Shown one piece after another: positions 61,677 to 64,000 of a stretch of 64,000 bases of DNA; the stretch's first letter is position 1; each line of letters starts with the position of its first letter. Source of the stretch: Akkermansiaceae bacterium (lineage in GTDB: Bacteria > Verrucomicrobiota > Verrucomicrobiia > Verrucomicrobiales > Akkermansiaceae); the NCBI GenBank assembly GCA_019634595.1, contig JAHCBC010000001.1, positions 1,054,001 through 1,118,000 of the forward strand, in the 5' to 3' direction. Position numbers and translations under genes: made by a program. The notes under the pieces are model-generated. The model did not search any database and was not told where the DNA came from. It was given only the letters and a program-made list of their open reading frames with translations.

Positions 61677-62918
61677 ATGCCCGCCAAGAATTTCCATGTC
61701 CGCCAGGCCGCCGTTTCCGCCCTCCGGGCGTGGGCGAAGGGCCATGACTACGCCGAGACGCTGATCGACCGCCACGCGGACCGGCGCATGCTTTCCTCCC
61801 AGGACCGCGGGCTGCTCCAGGCCATCCTTTTCGCCACGCTGCGCCACCGCAGGTTGCTGGACCACTGGATCGGCATCCTGCGGGAGGGCAAGCTGGACCC
61901 GGAGACGCGGGATGTGCTGCGCGTCGGGCTGGTGCAGATCCTCATCCTGGGCATCCCGGACCACGCGGCGGTGAACGAAACGGTGGAGGCGGGCAAGGCG
62001 AGCGTCCGCGCGCTGATCAACGCGGTGCTGCGGCGCGCGATCACCTCGCGCAAGCGGCTGCTGGATGTCGAGGAACTGCCCGCCGCGGTGGTGCATTCGC
62101 ACCCGGACTGGCTCTACAACCGCTGGCGGCAGGAGTTCGGGAAAGCGAACACCATTTCCCTGATGGAGTGGGACAACACCCCCGCGGAGAACTATTTCCG
62201 GGTGAACCCGCTGGCAAAGGCGGACGACTTCGACGCGTCCGCCTATCCCGCCGTCGAGGGCGCCCCGGGCTTCCATGAGCTGTCCGGCGCTCCACCGACG
62301 ACCCTGCTGGCCTCCGGAAAAATCTACATCCAGGACCCGGCCACCCGTCATGCGGTGGACCTGCTCGCCCCGCAACCGGGGGAACGCGTCCTGGACGCCT
62401 GCGCCGCCCCGGGCGGAAAGGCATTCCTCATCGCCGCCGCGCTCGGCTCCGCGGAGAACCTGCTCTGCACGGACTCCAACGAGAAACGCCTTCCGCGTCT
62501 CAAAGAGAACCTGGAGCGCCTGCATGCCGGGCAGGCGGAAACCTCCGTCCATGACTGGACGAAGCCCGCTCCGGAGGAATGGCACGGCGCGTTCGATGCC
62601 ATCCTCCTGGATGTCCCCTGCTCGAACACCGGGGTGATCCGCCGCCGGGTGGATGTCCGCTGGCGGTTGCAGTCGCCGGACATCGAAAAGCTGGTCATCA
62701 CCCAGCGCAAGATCCTGGAGGCCGCCCTGCCCTGCCTGAAGCCGGGCGGACGGCTGGTCTATTCCACCTGCTCCATCGAGAAGGCGGAGAACCTCGCGCA
62801 GGTGGAGGCATTCCTCACCGCCCATCCGGAACTGGAACTGGTGGAAACGCGGGACGCGCTGCCGTTCCGCGACGGCACGGACGGAGCCTTCGCCGCCCTG
62901 ATCCGGAGAAAGGCGTAG
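61677..62918 (+). CDS. rsmB: 16S rRNA (cytosine-967-C5)-methyltransferase-like RsmB
   Basis: 413 residues from ATG 61677 (an in-frame ATG at 61671 adds two). The N-terminal NusB-like domain (about 1-140) has LRHRRLLDHWIGILREGKLD and NAVLRRA. The methyltransferase part holds the SAM motif VLDACAAPGGKAFLIAA, the DVPCSNTGVIRRR catalytic-site motif with the conserved PC, and the second catalytic cysteine in VYSTCSIEKAEN. It modifies C967 of 16S rRNA (family knowledge). The start lies just to the right of a palindromic element. Confidence 0.9.
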   Translation: MPAKNFHVRQAAVSALRAWAKGHDYAETLIDRHADRRMLSSQDRGLLQAILFATLRHRRLLDHWIGILREGKLDPETRDVLRVGLVQILILGIPDHAAVNETVEAGKASVRALINAVLRRAITSRKRLLDVEELPAAVVHSHPDWLYNRWRQEFGKANTISLMEWDNTPAENYFRVNPLAKADDFDASAYPAVEGAPGFHELSGAPPTTLLASGKIYIQDPATRHAVDLLAPQPGERVLDACAAPGGKAFLIAAALGSAENLLCTDSNEKRLPRLKENLERLHAGQAETSVHDWTKPAPEEWHGAFDAILLDVPCSNTGVIRRRVDVRWRLQSPDIEKLVITQRKILEAALPCLKPGGRLVYSTCSIEKAENLAQVEAFLTAHPELELVETRDALPFRDGTDGAFAALIRRKA

Positions 62919-62922
62919 CCGC

Positions 62923-63396
62923 TCAGCGGCCCTGCTCCTCTTTCCTGTCCAGCGCCGCCTGGATGCCGTCGATGAGTTCCCGGTCCTGCCAGCTCAGGCG
63001 CTCCAGGGACACCACCACCGGCTTCTTTTCCACCAGCAGCCGCACGCTGCCGTCCCGCACGATGGTCGGTTTTGACGGGGGCGCGGGCATCGGCGGCATG
63101 GGGGCGCCCTTCGGCGCGGTCACCACCAGATCCTCGAACGCGATCAACTTTCCCGCCAGCGGTTTCCCTTCCACGCTGGTCCAGAAGCGCGTGTCATAAA
63201 GGACGACATGTGTTACATACCTCGCCATGCCGGATTCCGCGGGGCTTTCCACCTTGGCTCCCGGCTCCGCGCCGCCGCCCACCTCGCGCTTCGTGTATTT
63301 CTTCGGACCCACCAGCGGATTTCCCGGGAAATCAACCTGCGCCGTGCAGAGCGTGGCTCCCGCCAGGAGCGGCATCCAGATGCAGGAGGGTTTCAT
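62923..63396 (-). CDS. Secreted protein of unknown function
   Basis: 157 residues from the ATG at 63396 (MKPSCIWMPLLAGATLCTAQ), a signal peptide. An in-frame ATG at 63408 is an alternative. The mature part has YVTHVVLYDTRFWTSVEGKP and VVVSLERLSWQDRELIDGIQ. No family recognised. It lies convergent with rsmB. Confidence 0.6.
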   Translation of the reverse strand: MKPSCIWMPLLAGATLCTAQVDFPGNPLVGPKKYTKREVGGGAEPGAKVESPAESGMARYVTHVVLYDTRFWTSVEGKPLAGKLIAFEDLVVTAPKGAPMPPMPAPPSKPTIVRDGSVRLLVEKKPVVVSLERLSWQDRELIDGIQAALDRKEEQGR

Positions 63397-63420
63397 GGAG
63401 AGTACCATGACGCCCTCGCG

Positions 63421-63618
63421 ATGACATCTCAAGCTCCTGTTTTTTCTCGCTCGCCAAGCGCGCGGGGTTCCCGCATCAAAAGGGGCGTGAAATCCTTCCT
63501 CGGCATGTTGTTCACCCTCATCGTGCTGGCCGCCGTCATCGGCGGCGGTGCCGTGCTGTGGTATCTGAGCAGCACCGCCGAATTTTCGAGGAAACCCGTC
63601 CCGGCTTCCGCCAGGTAG
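63421..63618 (+). CDS. Small single-pass membrane protein
   Basis: 65 residues, MTSQAPVFSRSPSARGSRIK followed by a basic patch and one membrane helix (FLGMLFTLIVLAAVIGGGAVLWYL). Function unknown; divergent from the previous gene with a 12-24 base gap, depending on that gene's start. Confidence 0.55.
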   Translation: MTSQAPVFSRSPSARGSRIKRGVKSFLGMLFTLIVLAAVIGGGAVLWYLSSTAEFSRKPVPASAR

Positions 63619-63759
63619 GCGGAACCCGTGACCTCCGCCACTCCCGGAAGGCCCTACGCGATTGCGGAATAGGCCGGAGGGATGAATCCGGGTAGGGTAT
63701 CGGCAGTTCTGGAAGCGCTCCCCCACTCGCGCGCTTCCATTTCCCCCTCCCCCCCCACC

Positions 63760-64000
63760 ATGAAAACGAGTCCCTTTGCGGTCGTCGCTATCTTTGTCCT
63801 CGCGCTCAGCGCCATGATCTCCAGCCGTGCACTGGCACAGGATCCTCCTGTTCCGGTCGGCCGCCTGGATACCTCCGCCACCCTCGTCAGGGCCGGAACC
63901 AAGCCCACCCTCAACTGGGACATCACCTACCCCGCCGTGGTCAAGGACATCATCAAGATCACCCCTCCCGGCACCTGCACGCCGAAGGTGAAGGTGAACA
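63760..64000 (+). CDS. Secreted protein, partial at window edge
   Basis: The first 80 residues are visible: MKTSPFAVVAIFVLALSAMI is a signal peptide, followed by LVRAGTKPTLNWDITYPAVV and ITPPGTCTPKVKVN. The TLNWDI segment suggests a beta-domain surface protein. It runs off the window, so nothing further can be said. Confidence 0.55.
   Translation, partial: MKTSPFAVVAIFVLALSAMISSRALAQDPPVPVGRLDTSATLVRAGTKPTLNWDITYPAVVKDIIKITPPGTCTPKVKVN

Overview
The window is GC-rich bacterial DNA from what looks like a member of the Verrucomicrobiota (Luteolibacter-like Verrucomicrobiales). The evidence is three PEP-CTERM secreted proteins, two DUF1549/DUF1553 proteins with CxxCH sites (one paired with DUF1501), a Tat-type Gfo/Idh/MocA oxidoreductase, and many short palindromic or periodic intergenic repeats. 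The assignment is inferred from family content; there is no rRNA or tRNA gene in view.

Layout. 1-2.1 kb, minus strand: a podovirus head block (major capsid, an unknown structural protein, a tail-tubular/adaptor protein cut by the window edge). 3.1-20.3 kb: host-type genes (PEP-CTERM proteins, a frameshifted nucleotidyltransferase pair, FAD oxidoreductase, acetyltransferase, DUF1501 plus DUF1549/1553, oxidoreductase, esterase, and four tandem paralogous membrane proteins). 20.7-34.9 kb, plus strand: a second phage block (portal, Bbp19-like, scaffold-like, two internal virion proteins). 36.2-46.8 kb: two YadA-head tail fibres, a pyruvyltransferase-glycosyltransferase fusion, a LamG-type fibre and a lysis cassette. 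46.9-64 kb: host genes, including the rpmH-rnpA-yidD-yidC cluster, a second DUF1549/1553 protein followed by an esterase, a guanine-deaminase-like protein, prepilin peptidase, a glycosyltransferase and rsmB.

Most notable region (25.98-34.9 kb): a 1,935-residue phage ejection or 'polyvalent' protein carries an HEETH metallopeptidase-like site and several toxin-like C-terminal domains (PBECR-type nuclease-like, kinase-like, unknown) joined by SFSIG/SFSLG linkers. Downstream lie further cassettes that begin with partial copies of the core or linker, have no ATG of their own, and are interleaved with small ATG-started genes. Two 38-bp perfect repeats and a ~66-bp near-perfect repeat sit in frame at the joints. 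This is the layout of Rhs/CDI orphan toxin-immunity modules, here apparently on a virion protein.

A conserved element (core TTGGCCA-N2-TGTTCA after an A-tract) occurs four times, always ahead of a phage block, and in three cases ends 36-37 bases before the first ATG. It is probably a phage-specific promoter and links the separated blocks. The phage genes are therefore one scattered but co-regulated set: a rearranged prophage or a domesticated particle such as a gene transfer agent. No terminase, integrase or phage RNA polymerase is in the window.
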